NCBI RefSeq assembly: GCF_030123245.1
Contig: NZ_CP126101.1
Location: forward strand, 5,082,501 to 5,146,500
Source: Lysinibacillus pakistanensis
GTDB lineage: Bacteria > Bacillota > Bacilli > Bacillales_A > Planococcaceae
DNA length: 64,000 nt
Reading direction: 5' to 3'
The notes below the pieces were generated by a model. That model ran no database searches. It saw only the letters and a list, made by a program, of their open reading frames with translations, and was not told the DNA's origin. This document shows positions 9,102 to 20,180 of this stretch, one piece after another. How positions within the stretch are numbered: position 1 is the stretch's first letter; every line of letters begins with the position of its first letter. The position numbers and the translations under genes were made by a program.

Positions 9102-9748
9102 TGTGTTTCTCTCTCCTTTTGTAAGCGTTCGATCTTCTGTTGCAATGTAGCAATCTGCTTCTCGAAAACTTGACAACGTTCTTCTACTGGGTCAGGTATA
9201 TTTTGATGGTCTAGTTTTTTCTCTAGACGAATTCCATCCTTAATCACTATTTTACCAGGTATACCGACAACTGTAGCATTTGGTGGCACTTCTTTTAAAA
9301 CAACTGAGCCTGCGCCTATTTTGCTATTCTCACCAATTGTAATAGAGCCTAATACTTTTGCGCCAGTTGCTACAAGTACATTATCCTCTAATGTCGGATG
9401 GCGTTTTCCTTTTTCTTTACCTGTACCGCCTAAAGTTACACCTTGATATAAGGTTACATTATCACCAATTTCACATGTTTCACCGATCACAACGCCCATC
9501 CCATGATCAATAAAGAAACGTCGACCAATCTTCGCCCCAGGATGAATTTCAATTCCAGTAAAGAAGCGACTAATTTGTGAAATGGTACGAGCTATAAAAT
9601 AAAAACGCTTTTTAAAGAACCAGTGAGCAACTCGATGTGCCCAAGTAGCGTGCAGTCCCGAATATGTTAGCACAACTTCAAGCACACTGCGCGCAGCTGG
9701 ATCATTTTCAAAAATGGTTTCTACATCTTCCTTCATTCTTTTAAACAC
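9098..9748 (-). CDS. cysE: Serine O-acetyltransferase
   Basis: Transfers an acetyl group from acetyl-CoA to L-serine, the first step of cysteine synthesis. The C-terminal half has the left-handed beta-helix hexapeptide repeats ([52 protein letters not shown]), and the catalytic HPGA and DHGMG histidines are present. 216 residues, matching Bacillus CysE, with a C-terminal coiled segment ([17 protein letters not shown]). First gene after the T-box; its stop overlaps the cysS start. Confidence 0.96.
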   Translation of the reverse strand: MFKRMKEDVETIFENDPAARSVLEVVLTYSGLHATWAHRVAHWFFKKRFYFIARTISQISRFFTGIEIHPGAKIGRRFFIDHGMGVVIGETCEIGDNVTLYQGVTLGGTGKEKGKRHPTLEDNVLVATGAKVLGSITIGENSKIGAGSVVLKEVPPNATVVGIPGKIVIKDGIRLEKKLDHQNIPDPVEERCQVFEKQIATLQQKIERLQKERETQ

Positions 9749-9890
9749 AAAAAACTCCCCCTTTTCTTTTTGATCTGCCTTGATCCTTTGAAATTTTCAC
9801 AATAATCAACTGCATCCTTGGACTTTGAAATACTGTGCTGACGTTGATTGCTCTACAGAGTTGCTAGTAGAAGAACGAATTTTATATAAA

Positions 9891-9934
9891 TAAAAAACGT
9901 CCCCATCATTCCCAAAAGGAATGACAGAGACGCT
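9891..9934 (-). terminator. T-box terminator hairpin before cysE
   Basis: Minus strand: GCGTCTCTGTCATTCC pairs with GGGAATGATGGGGACG around a short T-rich loop, then TTTTTT. It follows directly on the T-box sequence and is mutually exclusive with the antiterminator that the T-box would form. Confidence 0.85.
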
Positions 9935-10150
9935 AAATTTAAAATGCGCGGTTCCACTCTGATTGAAGGCAAAGCCCTCCACTCTGGACGTCCTGTAACG
10001 GGAACGAATCGATAAAGCCTACTATTTGTTCAGCCTTATGCTCAAAGGTGCATTTCAGTTTTGCCTAGGCTCAGACCACTTTCAGCCGGTGATGGTCCTC
10101 TCTTTAGAGCATGCGCCACTTACTTCTCCTTATCAACGCTTTCTCAATGT
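9891..10150 (-). promoter_or_regulatory. Cysteine T-box riboswitch leader for cysE-cysS operon
   Basis: The conserved T-box element AGAGTGGAACCGCG lies at 9960-9947 on the minus strand, followed by the terminator hairpin. Upstream, stem I includes the AGTA-type S-turn region near 10125. The specifier loop reads GAAATGCACC, giving specifier codon TGC (10052-10050), which is cysteine. Uncharged tRNA-Cys would pair with the specifier and the T-box bulge and stabilise the antiterminator, so the operon is expressed on cysteine starvation. Codon choice is seen; the mechanism is from the family. Confidence 0.92.
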
Positions 10151-10156
10151 AAATTC

Positions 10157-10184
10157 ATTTTACAACGAACTAATAAATTGTCAA
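10157..10184 (-). promoter_or_regulatory. Promoter of the T-box/cysE operon
   Basis: TTGACA (10184-10179) and TAAAAT (10162-10157) with a 16-nt spacer on the minus strand, directly after the gltX stop. Transcription would begin near 10150, at the foot of T-box stem I. Confidence 0.75.
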
Positions 10185-10195
10185 TAAAATTCTAT

Positions 10196-11656
10196 TTATT
10201 GTGCAAATTTTTCTACGCGGTCAATTGCTTTTTCTTTACCAATTAAACAAATCGCATTCGGAAGCTCTGGGCCATGTGTTTCACCAGTAGTGACAACACG
10301 GATTGGCATAAATAAATTTTTACCTTTATGACCTGTCGCTTTTTGCACGGCTTTAATAGCTGCTTTTACTGCATCTGGTGTAAATTCTTCTAACTCTTCA
10401 AGCTGTTTCTTAAATGCTGCCATGACCTCAGGTACTTGCTCACCTGCTAAAACAGCTTTTGCTTCTTCATCATATTCAATATGATCGTTAAAGAATAGGC
10501 TAGATAAATCTACTATTTCAGCACCAAAGCTCATTTGGTCATGATACAGTGCAATTAAATCTGTTGCCCATGCATGTTGTTCTGAAGTCAGCTCTTCTGG
10601 TAATAAGCCTGCTTTTTGTAAGTGTGGTAAAGATAATGCCACTACTTCTTCTAAAGGTAACTTTTTAATGTATTGGTTATTCATCCATGTAAGTTTTTGC
10701 TTATCAAACATAGACGGTGATTTTGATAGGCGTTTCTCATCAAAGATTTTAATAAATTCTTCCTTGGAGAAAATTTCTTCTTCCCCTTCTGGAGACCAGC
10801 CAAGTAATGCAAAGAAATTGAACATTGCCTCAGGAAGGTAGCCTAAATCTTTATATTGCGTTACGAATTGAATAATGGATTCATCGCGTTTTGATAATTT
10901 TTTGCGATTTTCATTAATGATTAATGTCATATGACCAAAGCGTGGATACTCCCAGCCAAATGCATCAAAAATCATCATTTGTTTTGGTGTGTTAGATAAA
11001 TGCTCTTCACCACGGAAAACATGGGAGATTTCCATAAAGTGGTCATCAAGCACTACAGCATAGTTATAAGTTGGAATACCATTTGCTTTAACAATTACCC
11101 AGTCACCAATATCTTTTGATTCAAATGTAACTTGTCCACGCACTAAGTCCTCAAATTCATATGTTACATTTTCAGGTACGCGCATACGAATTGTATAGGA
11201 TTCACCAGCAGCCTCTTTAGCAGCAACTTCCTCTGCTGATAAATGACGACAAGTCCCATCATACGTTGGAGCAGCTACTCCTCGTGCCTTTTGCTCTTCA
11301 CGAGATGCTTCTAATTTCTCAGAAGAACAGAAACATTTATAGGCTACACCCTGCTCTAAAAGCTTTTCAGCATGCTCTTTATAAATATCAAGACGCTCCA
11401 TTTGACGATAAGGCGCGTATGGTCCACCGATATCGATGGATTCATCGTATTCAATACCTAACCATTTTAGGTTATCCAGCTGAGATGCTTCTCCGCCCTC
11501 TACATTACGCTCAATATCTGTATCCTCAATACGTACGATGAATTTACCATTATGATGTTTTGCATATAAATAATTGAATAACGCTGTACGCGCTCCACCG
11601 ATATGTAAGTAACCAGTAGGGGATGGCGCGTAACGAACACGAACTTCTTTCGCCAT
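10196..11656 (-). CDS. gltX: Glutamyl-tRNA synthetase
   Basis: Class I synthetase, 486 residues. [19 protein letters not shown] contains the HIGH motif, and KLSKRDESI is the KMSKS loop. In Bacillaceae, which lack GlnRS, the enzyme is usually non-discriminating and also misacylates tRNA-Gln for the GatCAB route; that is family knowledge. The start has AGGAGG 9 nt upstream. It lies between ispF and the T-box/cysE operon, as in Bacillus. Confidence 0.97.
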   Translation of the reverse strand: MAKEVRVRYAPSPTGYLHIGGARTALFNYLYAKHHNGKFIVRIEDTDIERNVEGGEASQLDNLKWLGIEYDESIDIGGPYAPYRQMERLDIYKEHAEKLLEQGVAYKCFCSSEKLEASREEQKARGVAAPTYDGTCRHLSAEEVAAKEAAGESYTIRMRVPENVTYEFEDLVRGQVTFESKDIGDWVIVKANGIPTYNYAVVLDDHFMEISHVFRGEEHLSNTPKQMMIFDAFGWEYPRFGHMTLIINENRKKLSKRDESIIQFVTQYKDLGYLPEAMFNFFALLGWSPEGEEEIFSKEEFIKIFDEKRLSKSPSMFDKQKLTWMNNQYIKKLPLEEVVALSLPHLQKAGLLPEELTSEQHAWATDLIALYHDQMSFGAEIVDLSSLFFNDHIEYDEEAKAVLAGEQVPEVMAAFKKQLEELEEFTPDAVKAAIKAVQKATGHKGKNLFMPIRVVTTGETHGPELPNAICLIGKEKAIDRVEKFAQ

Positions 11657-11746
11657 AATTAAAAGCCTCCTAAATTTTCGATCAAAAATTGACTTTGTTC
11701 ATTTTACCACTCTGCTACAGGAAATAAAAGCGCTGATAGCCTGCTT

Positions 11747-12223
11747 TTACTTCTTAATCAATAGAATTGTTGCCATTGCGGCAATCCCTTCCTCACGACC
11801 AGTAAAACCTAATCGTTCAGTTGTTGTTGCCTTGACATTAACTTGTGATGGCGCTGCGTTCAACAATTCAGCAATACGATTTTGCATTTGCTCAATATAC
11901 GGGGCCATTTTTGGTCGCTGTGCCATAATTGTACAATCAACATTACCTAGAACATACCCTTTATCCTCAACAATTTTCCAGATACGCTCTAATAATTTTG
12001 CTGAGTCTGCATCCTTAAATGCGGGGTCTGTGTCTGGAAAATGCCGACCGATATCTCCTTCTCCAATAGCCCCTAATGCTGCATCTGTGACAGTATGTAA
12101 TAAAACATCTGCATCAGAATGCCCTACTAGCCCTTTTTCATGAGGAATTGTTATACCACCAATAATTAATGGACGTCCTTCTTCAAATGCATGTACGTCA
12201 AATCCTTGTCCAACTCGAAACAT
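11747..12223 (-). CDS. ispF: 2-C-methyl-D-erythritol 2,4-cyclodiphosphate synthase
   Basis: Zinc-dependent trimeric enzyme of the MEP isoprenoid pathway; it cyclises CDP-methylerythritol 2-phosphate with loss of CMP. Metal ligands are visible in GQGFDVHAF (Asp8, His10) and in the [19 protein letters not shown] block (GHSDAD and the later His). The C-terminal [19 protein letters not shown] is the conserved nucleotide-loop region. 158 residues. In Bacillus it adjoins ispD, but here a plus-strand gene separates them. Confidence 0.96.
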   Translation of the reverse strand: MFRVGQGFDVHAFEEGRPLIIGGITIPHEKGLVGHSDADVLLHTVTDAALGAIGEGDIGRHFPDTDPAFKDADSAKLLERIWKIVEDKGYVLGNVDCTIMAQRPKMAPYIEQMQNRIAELLNAAPSQVNVKATTTERLGFTGREEGIAAMATILLIKK

Positions 12224-12406
12224 ACCATACTACTACGTTCTTGCCGTAGCAGCATTCACCTACCTTTATGATTTTCTATTTATAGACAGTTTACCATATT
12301 TCCTAGGAAATGAGTGATTTCACAAAGCCATCAGATATTTAACTCTCACTACTCGCACATTCTTTGTTATCCTTACCTTAATCTAAAAAGATAAGGCGGT
12401 GCAGAA

Positions 12407-14065
12407 ATGAATATCAATACTTTTGAAAGTCAGTTTAGCAAAGTAATAGTACAGCGTGGGTATGATTATTACGTGAATCATCACGTCATTGATATTATGC
12501 AAATTGACAATAGCAATTGGCAGGCAGAGGTTGAGGGAACTGAACCTTATACTGTAAATATTGTTATCAAAGCAAACGGAGATATTACAGATGCAACTTG
12601 TGATTGTCCTTACGATGATGATTGCAAACATATAGTAGCTGTACTATACGCTATTCAGGAGCAATTTAACAATTCTCCTATACCATTATCTAAATCATCT
12701 AAAGTACAAAAATCTACGTTACAGCAATTACTAGCAGCACAAACAAAGGAGAATTTAATAAATTTAATTTTAACAGTTGGGAAGAACTCACCTAATTTTC
12801 TGCAAGAATTAGAAATACGACTAATAGAGCCAATAGATATATTAAAGGCCTCCAAAAAAATGATTACTCAGCATCTAAAAGCCGGTCAGGAGGGGCGAAG
12901 CGGCTTTATCCCACGTCATCGGGCATTAAAAGCACTTAAAGGTGTCCAAGCTACCCTTCAACACGCTGAGGAGCACATCGACATGGAGGATAATCTTACA
13001 GCTATTGAGCTTAGTTTTCTGTGCCTCCAATATACATTAGAGGCACTACAATATGGGGATGACTCTGATGGCTATTTTGGCGATGCTATTCGTGAAAGTC
13101 TTGAATTAATAAGTCAGGCAATTGAAGAAGGGGTAAATCTTTGGTCAAAAAAGCAGTATAAATCTGTATTTGACCTAGTTATTCGAAAAGCAATGTTACC
13201 CGTATTAGGAGACTGGGTAGATTGTCGAATTCATTTGCTTCATGCCTGTATCCCTCTTTGTGAAGATGATGCAATTGAGGAGCAGTTTAAAGCCCTTATT
13301 CATTCACTTGAAAGTACATCAGATGATTGGCATGCACAATATCTAAATAAAGAGCTGAAGCTGATTGAACTTCACTTATTACAACACAAATACAGTAGCA
13401 ATGAGGTAGAAGCATTTTTGGAGGGGCATATTGAGGACTACCATATGCGTGAACAAGTTATTCTATCTGCCATAAATCGCGGCGATTATGAAAAAGTATT
13501 ACAATTAACAGCAGATGGGTTAGAGCAAGATCAAAAGCTTTCAGGAATCGTTAGCCTTTGGAGACGCTATGCCTTTAAGGCTCATCAGCATTTAGGACAT
13601 ACAGAGGATATGCGTCAGTTGGCTTTACAACTATTACTTGATGGGGAGTATGAATTTTATAAGAAATACAAAGCTCTACACTCCGTTGAACAATGGCCAG
13701 AAGTTTTAGAAGAATTATTAAATAATCTTACAAAATCTTATTTATACGAAAGGGTTATTGTTGAAGAACAGCAAACAAAACGTATTTTAGACTATTGCAA
13801 AGAATATCCAAAACGAATAGAAGACTATTATTCATTTATTAAAGAGCAATACTATGAAGAAGTCTGTGCACTATTCATTGAGGCTATCACTACAGATGCG
13901 CAATACGCCACTAATCGAAAAAAATATAAAGGCGTCTGTCGTTCTATCAATATCATGCGTAAGGCTGGTTATATGGTAGAAGCAGAACAGTTGATTGTTG
14001 ATTTACTGCAAACTTATCCAAAACGTCCAGCTTTAATCGAGGAATTAACAACTATTATGAAATAG
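12407..14065 (+). CDS. SWIM zinc-finger domain protein
   Basis: 552-residue protein of unknown function. Near residues 65-80 it has a SWIM motif, CDCPYDDDCKH (CxCx5CxH), followed by IVAVLYAIQE. SWIM fingers bind zinc and can mediate DNA or protein contacts; they occur next to SNF2-type helicases and in stand-alone proteins like this. The rest is helical and leucine/glutamate-rich, probably TPR- or HEAT-like repeats, with no enzyme motif I can see. It lies alone on the plus strand between ispF and ispD, with AAGGCGGTG upstream of the start and a strong terminator after it. Confidence 0.8.
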   Translation: MNINTFESQFSKVIVQRGYDYYVNHHVIDIMQIDNSNWQAEVEGTEPYTVNIVIKANGDITDATCDCPYDDDCKHIVAVLYAIQEQFNNSPIPLSKSSKVQKSTLQQLLAAQTKENLINLILTVGKNSPNFLQELEIRLIEPIDILKASKKMITQHLKAGQEGRSGFIPRHRALKALKGVQATLQHAEEHIDMEDNLTAIELSFLCLQYTLEALQYGDDSDGYFGDAIRESLELISQAIEEGVNLWSKKQYKSVFDLVIRKAMLPVLGDWVDCRIHLLHACIPLCEDDAIEEQFKALIHSLESTSDDWHAQYLNKELKLIELHLLQHKYSSNEVEAFLEGHIEDYHMREQVILSAINRGDYEKVLQLTADGLEQDQKLSGIVSLWRRYAFKAHQHLGHTEDMRQLALQLLLDGEYEFYKKYKALHSVEQWPEVLEELLNNLTKSYLYERVIVEEQQTKRILDYCKEYPKRIEDYYSFIKEQYYEEVCALFIEAITTDAQYATNRKKYKGVCRSINIMRKAGYMVEAEQLIVDLLQTYPKRPALIEELTTIMK

Positions 14066-14096
14066 TGAATCCCGCCTCAAAAATACTAGCAAATTA

Positions 14097-14142
14097 AAAT
14101 ACCGTAGAGAAGTATCATTATCGATTTCTCTACGGTATTTTT
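14097..14142. terminator. Bidirectional terminator between SWIM gene and ispD
   Basis: AATACCGTAGAGAA and TTCTCTACGGTATT form a 14-bp stem. Runs of A before it and T after it make it work in both directions, ending the convergent SWIM gene and ispD transcripts. Confidence 0.88.
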
Positions 14143-14171
14143 CATAGCGGCTCTAATCGCCACCTATTCAA

Positions 14172-14873
14172 CTATTTTGCATCCAAGGCACGTTTACGCA
14201 AGATCGCTTCTCCGAAAACTAGATCCTCTTTTGTCGTCATCTTTACATTTTCATAGCTACTCTCTACAATATGCACGGCATGTCCAAGACGTTCCACAAG
14301 CATGGCTTCATCAGTACCAAGAAAACCAATCTTCTCTGCGACATCCTCCGCCTCTACGATTAAATCAAACTGAAAAGCTTGCGGAGTTTGAATCATCCAT
14401 AAGCTATCACGATCAATCGTCTCCTCAATCACACCATCACGTACCTTTTTCATCGTATCCTTTGCACGGACACCAGCGATTGCAGCACCATATTTATGAG
14501 CACTTTGCACAAGATTCGCAATAATATCATGAGAGATAAAGGGACGAGCAGCATCATGTACAAGCACAATATCGACCTGCTCCATCTCCTTCATACACGA
14601 ATGAACTGAATGCTGTCGTTCAGCACCGCCATCAGGTAAGCCCTTCACCTTTAAAATCCTATACTTCTCTAACATAGCTTGAATATAGGAACGCTCCTCT
14701 GGTTTTACTGCAAGCCAAATCCCTGTACATTTTGAATCCTGTTCAAAAACCTCCAGGGTGTGTATGAGAATGGGTTTTCCTAATAAATTTAAAAATAACT
14801 TATTTTGCCCAGCTCCCATTCGCTTACCGCTACCCGCTGCAGGTAATACTACCTCGTATTGCACATTTTCCAC
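14172..14873 (-). CDS. ispD: 2-C-methyl-D-erythritol 4-phosphate cytidylyltransferase
   Basis: Forms CDP-methylerythritol from CTP and MEP in isoprenoid synthesis. The nucleotide-binding start VVLPAAGSGKRMGAGQNKLFL is the family signature (GSGKRMG with the catalytic Arg and Lys). HDAARPFIS is the metal-binding DAARPF motif. 233 residues, as usual. It starts 3 nt after the yacL stop, so the two are co-transcribed. Confidence 0.95.
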   Translation of the reverse strand: MENVQYEVVLPAAGSGKRMGAGQNKLFLNLLGKPILIHTLEVFEQDSKCTGIWLAVKPEERSYIQAMLEKYRILKVKGLPDGGAERQHSVHSCMKEMEQVDIVLVHDAARPFISHDIIANLVQSAHKYGAAIAGVRAKDTMKKVRDGVIEETIDRDSLWMIQTPQAFQFDLIVEAEDVAEKIGFLGTDEAMLVERLGHAVHIVESSYENVKMTTKEDLVFGEAILRKRALDAK

Positions 14874-14876
14874 TTC

Positions 14877-15962
14877 CTAGTCATCCTTTGGTTTAGCAAA
14901 AATCATACGGCCCGCTGATGTTTGCAGTACACTTGTTACCGTAACCGTTATTGCCTGTCCGATATAACTGCGTCCACCTTCAACCACAATCATTGTGCCA
15001 TCGTCTAAATAAGCCACTCCTTGATTATGCTCTTTACCATCTTTAATAACCATCACTTGCATATCCTCACCAGGGATAACAACAGGCTTCACAGCATTAG
15101 CTAAATCATTGATGTTTAAGACTCTTACGTGGTGTAACTCGCATACTTTATTAAGATTGAAGTCATTCGTAACAATCTGTGTATCATTGCTCATTTTCTT
15201 TGCAAGACGCACTAATTTTAAGTCAACTTCCTGCACATCCTCAAAATCCTCTTCGGATATTTCCACCTTTGTCATTCGCTCATCTTGCAATTTTTTTAAA
15301 ATATCTAAACCACGACGACCTCTTGTACGTTTTAAAGTATCAGAAGAATCTGCAATATGCTGAAGCTCTGTAAGAACAAATTGAGGAACCACTAATATAC
15401 CTTCAATAAATCCTGTTTGAGAAATATCCGCAATACGCCCATCAATAATAACACTTGTATCCAGCAGCTTATAGCTCCCTTTTACTTCTTGGGCATCTAC
15501 ACCATCTATTAGTTTTTTCTTTGTATTGCTCCCACGTAATGTAAAGAGTTGGATTAATTCATCGCGCTTCTTAAAGCCTACACGGAACCCTAAATAGCCA
15601 AGTACAAAGGACATGATAATTGGTAAAATCTCCGAAACGAATCCTAGCTGGACACTTTCTATGGCAAAGCCTAAGAAGTAAGCTACAATCAGTCCGATGA
15701 TAAGTCCAAGCGTACCAAATAATAAGTCGCCAACAGGTACCTTAAATAGCACCTCTTCCATCCAGCTAATGAGTCGCACAAAATAATCCGAAAACGCAAA
15801 CGATAGTGTAAACAATAAAATTGCCCCTAAAGCTACTGATACATAGGGATTATCAAGCCAAGGATTAGAAGATAAATGAAGCAATTCGTATAATGGCGGT
15901 AAGAAAACAAAGCCTAACGCTCCCCCAATCAGTAAAAAGGCAATTTGAACAAATTTTTTCAT
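14877..15962 (-). CDS. PIN/TRAM-domain membrane protein YacL
   Basis: 361 residues. Four N-terminal hydrophobic segments (about 5-25, 40-60, 80-105 and 110-130) are followed by a PIN nuclease-like domain (YKLLDTSVIIDGRIADI near 165-180, with later acidic residues in SNDTQIVTNDFNLNKV). A C-terminal TRAM domain starts near 290 (VIPGEDMQVMVIKDGKEHNQG). The combination is characteristic of Bacillus YacL. Nuclease activity is inferred from the PIN fold. The start has GGGAGGTG. In most Bacillus genomes disA lies immediately upstream; it is absent here. Confidence 0.93.
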   Translation of the reverse strand: MKKFVQIAFLLIGGALGFVFLPPLYELLHLSSNPWLDNPYVSVALGAILLFTLSFAFSDYFVRLISWMEEVLFKVPVGDLLFGTLGLIIGLIVAYFLGFAIESVQLGFVSEILPIIMSFVLGYLGFRVGFKKRDELIQLFTLRGSNTKKKLIDGVDAQEVKGSYKLLDTSVIIDGRIADISQTGFIEGILVVPQFVLTELQHIADSSDTLKRTRGRRGLDILKKLQDERMTKVEISEEDFEDVQEVDLKLVRLAKKMSNDTQIVTNDFNLNKVCELHHVRVLNINDLANAVKPVVIPGEDMQVMVIKDGKEHNQGVAYLDDGTMIVVEGGRSYIGQAITVTVTSVLQTSAGRMIFAKPKDD

Positions 15963-16251
15963 AAGCTGTCACCTCCCATTCTTAACTATAATTATACATA
16001 GTTTACTGTAGAAAATCTTTCATGAGCCTAACAACCCCTGTTTCTTTTTAACGCCAGCAGCAACTCGATACAAAGGTGGAAATAAAGAGGTAATATTGCT
16101 AGCTATAACTTTGTTAAAAGAGTCATCTTATTAGGGTGTTATGTAGGACGCTTAAACCCCTTTTTTAGTTCCGATTTTTATGCCTAGCACCTAAAAAAAT
16201 ATTGAAAGAGAAAAATGCATGTCAGAACCTTGTCCAACATGCACACTCCCT
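15963..16251 (-). other. radA-yacL spacer where disA is expected
   Basis: This 289-nt spacer holds the radA terminator (16210-16243) and, near yacL, a TATAAT (minus strand, about 15993-15998) that could be its promoter -10 box. No remnant of disA coding sequence is recognisable in any frame. Confidence 0.5.
16210..16243 (-). terminator. Terminator after radA
   Basis: TGCATGT and ACATGCA pair around a 14-nt loop, followed by TTTTTC on the minus strand, just beyond the radA stop. Confidence 0.75.
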
Positions 16252-17628
16252 TTATAGCTCTCTAAAGCAAGCATTCAGTGCATCTTTTATGGTTTCTACT
16301 CCAACAATCTCAATACCTTGTGGAAAATCCCAGCCGCCAATATTTGAAGCCGGAACGAATATCCGTTTAAACCCTAGCTTTGCCGCCTCTATTACACGTT
16401 GTTCAATACGGGAAACACGACGCACCTCTCCCGTCAACCCTACTTCTCCAACAAAACAATCTGTAGCTCTAACTGCTTGATCCTTAAAGCTGGAGACAAT
16501 GCTTGTCAACACTGCTAAATCAATGGCTGGTTCATCTAGCTTTACACCGCCAGCAACTTTAATATATGCATCCTGTGCCTGTAGCATGAGGCCCATTCTC
16601 TTTTCTAGAACAGCCATTAACAACTGCACACGGTTTTGATCAACGCCTGTTGCCATACGCTTTGGATAGTTAAAGCTTGTAGGTGTTACGAGTGATTGTA
16701 TTTCAACAAGAATTGGTCGTGTACCCTCCATAGAAACCACAATGGTTGACCCTGCTGCCCCCTGTGAACGCTCCTGTAAAAAGAGCTCAGATGGATTTAA
16801 TACTTCCTTTAAGCCCCCCTGAAGCATTTCAAATATAGCAATCTCATTTGTTGAGCCAAAACGGTTCTTTTGACTACGCAGAATACGGTGATTATGGTGT
16901 CGCTCGCCCTCAAAATACAGCACAGTATCTACCATATGCTCCAAAATACGTGGACCTGCAATTTGCCCCTCTTTTGTTACATGTCCAACTAAAAATATAG
17001 CGATTCCCTTCGTTTTAGCAATTCTCATCAACTCTGCCGTACACTCTCGCACCTGCGATACACTGCCAGGAGCACTTGTTACCTCAGGATGAAACACAGT
17101 TTGAATGGAATCGACAATAACAAATTTCGGTTGCACATCCTCAATAGTTTGATTCAGAAACTCTAAATTTGTTTCTGAATAGATATAAAGCTCCTGTGAA
17201 ACCACCCCTAAACGCTCTGCACGTAGCTTTGTTTGGCGGATTGATTCCTCACCAGAAATGTAGAGCACACGATGTCCCTTATTTGAAAGTAAAGCAGACA
17301 CCTGTAATAATAGCGTCGACTTCCCAATACCAGGGTCACCTCCTATAAGTACAAGAGAGCCCGGTACGATTCCCCCACCTAGCACTCGGTTAAGCTCACC
17401 CATTTCTGTTGTAATTCGAGACTCCTCAGCAGCCTCGATCTGCATAATAGGAAGAGCTTTTTGCGTAACTGTCGCAGAATGCTGAAAGGCTCCACGAGGT
17501 CCCTTTGCTACGACCTCTACTTCTTCGACCATCTTATTCCATTCACCACAGCCCGGACATCTTCCCATCCATTTTGCAGATTCATAGCCACAGGCTGTAC
17601 ATACAAATTTCGTTTTTTTCTTTGCCAA
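16252..17628 (-). CDS. radA: DNA repair protein RadA/Sms
   Basis: RecA-like branch-migration helicase acting in recombination and transformation. An N-terminal zinc finger ([18 protein letters not shown]) is followed by the RecA core with Walker [10 protein letters not shown], the RadA-specific KNRFGSTNE motif, and a C-terminal Lon-like domain. The start is TTG 17628 ([10 protein letters not shown]), because GAGGTGA lies 7 nt upstream and Bacillus RadA begins the same way; a longer ATG frame at 17664 lacks support. 458 residues. Confidence 0.95.
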   Translation of the reverse strand: MAKKKTKFVCTACGYESAKWMGRCPGCGEWNKMVEEVEVVAKGPRGAFQHSATVTQKALPIMQIEAAEESRITTEMGELNRVLGGGIVPGSLVLIGGDPGIGKSTLLLQVSALLSNKGHRVLYISGEESIRQTKLRAERLGVVSQELYIYSETNLEFLNQTIEDVQPKFVIVDSIQTVFHPEVTSAPGSVSQVRECTAELMRIAKTKGIAIFLVGHVTKEGQIAGPRILEHMVDTVLYFEGERHHNHRILRSQKNRFGSTNEIAIFEMLQGGLKEVLNPSELFLQERSQGAAGSTIVVSMEGTRPILVEIQSLVTPTSFNYPKRMATGVDQNRVQLLMAVLEKRMGLMLQAQDAYIKVAGGVKLDEPAIDLAVLTSIVSSFKDQAVRATDCFVGEVGLTGEVRRVSRIEQRVIEAAKLGFKRIFVPASNIGGWDFPQGIEIVGVETIKDALNACFREL

Positions 17629-17671
17629 ATCACATTCACCTCGAATATTTGTTCTTATTATCAATTGTACA

Positions 17672-17711
17672 TAAAAAAGGACAGCTTGGCACTATAGCCT
17701 GCTGTCCTTTT
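17672..17711 (-). terminator. Terminator after clpC
   Basis: AAAAGGACAGC and GCTGTCCTTTT form an 11-bp stem around a 15-nt loop, with T-runs on the minus strand. It ends the ctsR-mcsA-mcsB-clpC operon before radA. Confidence 0.85.
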
Positions 17712-17735
17712 GAGATGAAGCGTAGCTGTTAGAAA

Positions 17736-20180
17736 TTAGTTAGATGCAGAAATGCCTTCTTTTTTCTTTACCACAAAGTCATCATTCACATAATCAATAA
17801 TCACTTGATTGCCCTTCTCTACATTGCCTTTCAGTAATTCTTCTGATAAGCGGTCTTCCACTTGTTTTTGTAGTGCACGGCGTAGCGGGCGGGCGCCGTA
17901 TTGAGGATCATAGCCCTCTTGTGCAATTTTCTCAAGCGCAGCATCTGTTAACTCTAACGAAATATCTTGTTCTTTTAGACGTTTTGTTAAAGCATTTGCC
18001 ATCATGGAAACAATTTCTTTTAAGTGTTCTTTTTCTAATGAGTGGAACACAATCATCTCATCAATACGGTTTAAGAACTCTGGTCGGAATGCTTTTTTCA
18101 ATTCCTCAAGCATTGTTCCCTTCATGTCTTTATGTTTAGATTCCGTACCACCAACATTGAAGCCTAAGTTTTTCTGGTATTTTAAAGCATCTGCCCCAAC
18201 GTTTGATGTCATAATAACAACCGTGTTACGGAAGTCCACTACACGACCTTTAGAATCTGTCAAACGACCATCTTCAAGCACTTGTAGTAGAATATTGAAA
18301 ACATCTGGATGAGCTTTTTCAATCTCATCTAGTAATACAACTGAATATGGTTTACGACGAACCTTTTCTGTTAACTGGCCGCCATCATCAAAGCCTACAT
18401 AGCCTGGAGGTGAACCAACTAAGCGCGAAGTGGAATGTTTCTCCATATATTCAGACATATCAACTCGAATCATCGCATCCTCATCACCAAACATCACTTC
18501 AGCTAGTGCTCTTGCAAGCTCTGTTTTACCAACCCCTGTTGGCCCTAAGAAAATAAATGAGCCAATTGGTCGTTTTGGATCTTTTAAGCCTGCTCTTGCA
18601 CGGCGAATAGCACGAGAAATGGCCTCTACTGCCTCCCCTTGACCTACCACTCGTTTGTGTAGCTCTTCCTCTAATTGTAATAGCTTAGAGGACTCTTCAG
18701 AGGCAATTTTTGATACAGGGATTCCAGTCCACATAGATACGACTGCTGCTACATCATCCACTGTAACTTTTGATTCAGATTTCCCTTGCTCTTCCTTCCA
18801 ATTCTTTCTTGTCGTTTCAATTTCATCTTTTAGCTTTTGTTCGGTATCTCTTAAAGAGGCTGCCTTTTCAAACTCTTGACCAGAGACTGCAGCATTCTTT
18901 TCAGAGCGTACATTTTCGAGCTTATCTTCAAGCGCTTTTAAATTTGGTGGAACTGCAAATGAACGTAAGCGTACTTTTGAGCCCGCTTCATCAATTAAGT
19001 CAATCGCTTTATCTGGTAAGAAACGGTCAGAAATATAGCGGTCACCCATTTTTGCGGCAGCCTCAATCGCTTCATCTGTAATTTTCACACGGTGATGTGC
19101 TTCATAGCGATCACGTAAGCCCTGGATAATTTGAATCGCTTCTTCAACTGTTGGCTCATCAACTTGTATTGGTTGGAAACGACGCTCTAAAGCCGCATCC
19201 TTTTCAATATATTTACGATATTCATCTAATGTTGTTGCACCGATACATTGAAGCTCACCACGTGCTAGAGAAGGTTTTAGAATATTTGATGCATCAATTG
19301 CCCCCTCTGCACCACCTGCGCCGATTAATGTATGCAATTCATCAATAAATAAAATAACATTTCCTGCTTGGCGAATCTCATCCATCACCTTTTTCAAGCG
19401 ATCCTCAAATTCACCACGGTATTTTGTACCTGCTACAACTGTTCCCATGTCAAGTGTCATGACGCGTTTATCACGAAGAATCTCTGGCACTTCATTATTA
19501 ATAATTTGCTGTGCTAGACCTTCAGCAATAGCTGTTTTACCTACCCCTGGCTCACCAATTAATACAGGGTTGTTTTTTGTACGACGAGATAATACCTCAA
19601 TAACACGCGTAATTTCTTTGCTTCGACCAATCACAGGGTCTAAAGAGCCTTCTCGAGCAATTTGTGTTAAGTCTCGCGCAAGGCTATCTAATGTAGGGGT
19701 ATTGGCAGCCTGGGCAGCTTGTTGACCAGATTGAGCATTATCATTATTGCCTAGTAGTAATAGCACTTGCTGACGTGCTTTATTTAAGCCGACACCAGCG
19801 TTATTTAATACACGAGCAGCCACACCTTCACCTTCACGAATAAGCGCTAATAGCAAATGCTCCGTACCGATATATGAATGACCTAATTTGCGTGATTCAT
19901 CAACTGATAGCTCAATGACTTTTTTCGCTCTAGGTGTATAGTGGACAATCGGACCCACATCCTCTTTCCCTTTTCCAACTAACTCTTCAATACCTGCTTC
20001 AATTGTTTGAGGACTAATATCGATGGCTTCTAATGCTTTCGCAGCTATACCGCCGCCTTCACGAATAAGCCCTAATAGAATATGCTCTGTTCCTATTGAT
20101 TCGTGTTTCCAACGAATTGCCTCTTCCTGTGCAAGCTGTAATACTTTTTGTGCGCGTTGTGTAAAACGATTAAACATCAT
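17736..20180 (-). CDS. clpC: ATP-dependent Clp protease ATPase ClpC
   Basis: HSP100 unfoldase that works with ClpP and the adaptor McsB or MecA in stress proteolysis and competence control. 814 residues: N-domain repeats ([18 protein letters not shown], then [15 protein letters not shown]), Walker [10 protein letters not shown], a UVR/M-domain near 425-460, a second Walker [10 protein letters not shown], and the ClpP-binding LGFN-type region near LGFNVGG. It overlaps the mcsB 3' end by 11 nt, in the class III heat-shock operon controlled by CtsR. Confidence 0.97.
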   Translation of the reverse strand: MMFNRFTQRAQKVLQLAQEEAIRWKHESIGTEHILLGLIREGGGIAAKALEAIDISPQTIEAGIEELVGKGKEDVGPIVHYTPRAKKVIELSVDESRKLGHSYIGTEHLLLALIREGEGVAARVLNNAGVGLNKARQQVLLLLGNNDNAQSGQQAAQAANTPTLDSLARDLTQIAREGSLDPVIGRSKEITRVIEVLSRRTKNNPVLIGEPGVGKTAIAEGLAQQIINNEVPEILRDKRVMTLDMGTVVAGTKYRGEFEDRLKKVMDEIRQAGNVILFIDELHTLIGAGGAEGAIDASNILKPSLARGELQCIGATTLDEYRKYIEKDAALERRFQPIQVDEPTVEEAIQIIQGLRDRYEAHHRVKITDEAIEAAAKMGDRYISDRFLPDKAIDLIDEAGSKVRLRSFAVPPNLKALEDKLENVRSEKNAAVSGQEFEKAASLRDTEQKLKDEIETTRKNWKEEQGKSESKVTVDDVAAVVSMWTGIPVSKIASEESSKLLQLEEELHKRVVGQGEAVEAISRAIRRARAGLKDPKRPIGSFIFLGPTGVGKTELARALAEVMFGDEDAMIRVDMSEYMEKHSTSRLVGSPPGYVGFDDGGQLTEKVRRKPYSVVLLDEIEKAHPDVFNILLQVLEDGRLTDSKGRVVDFRNTVVIMTSNVGADALKYQKNLGFNVGGTESKHKDMKGTMLEELKKAFRPEFLNRIDEMIVFHSLEKEHLKEIVSMMANALTKRLKEQDISLELTDAALEKIAQEGYDPQYGARPLRRALQKQVEDRLSEELLKGNVEKGNQVIIDYVNDDFVVKKKEGISASN

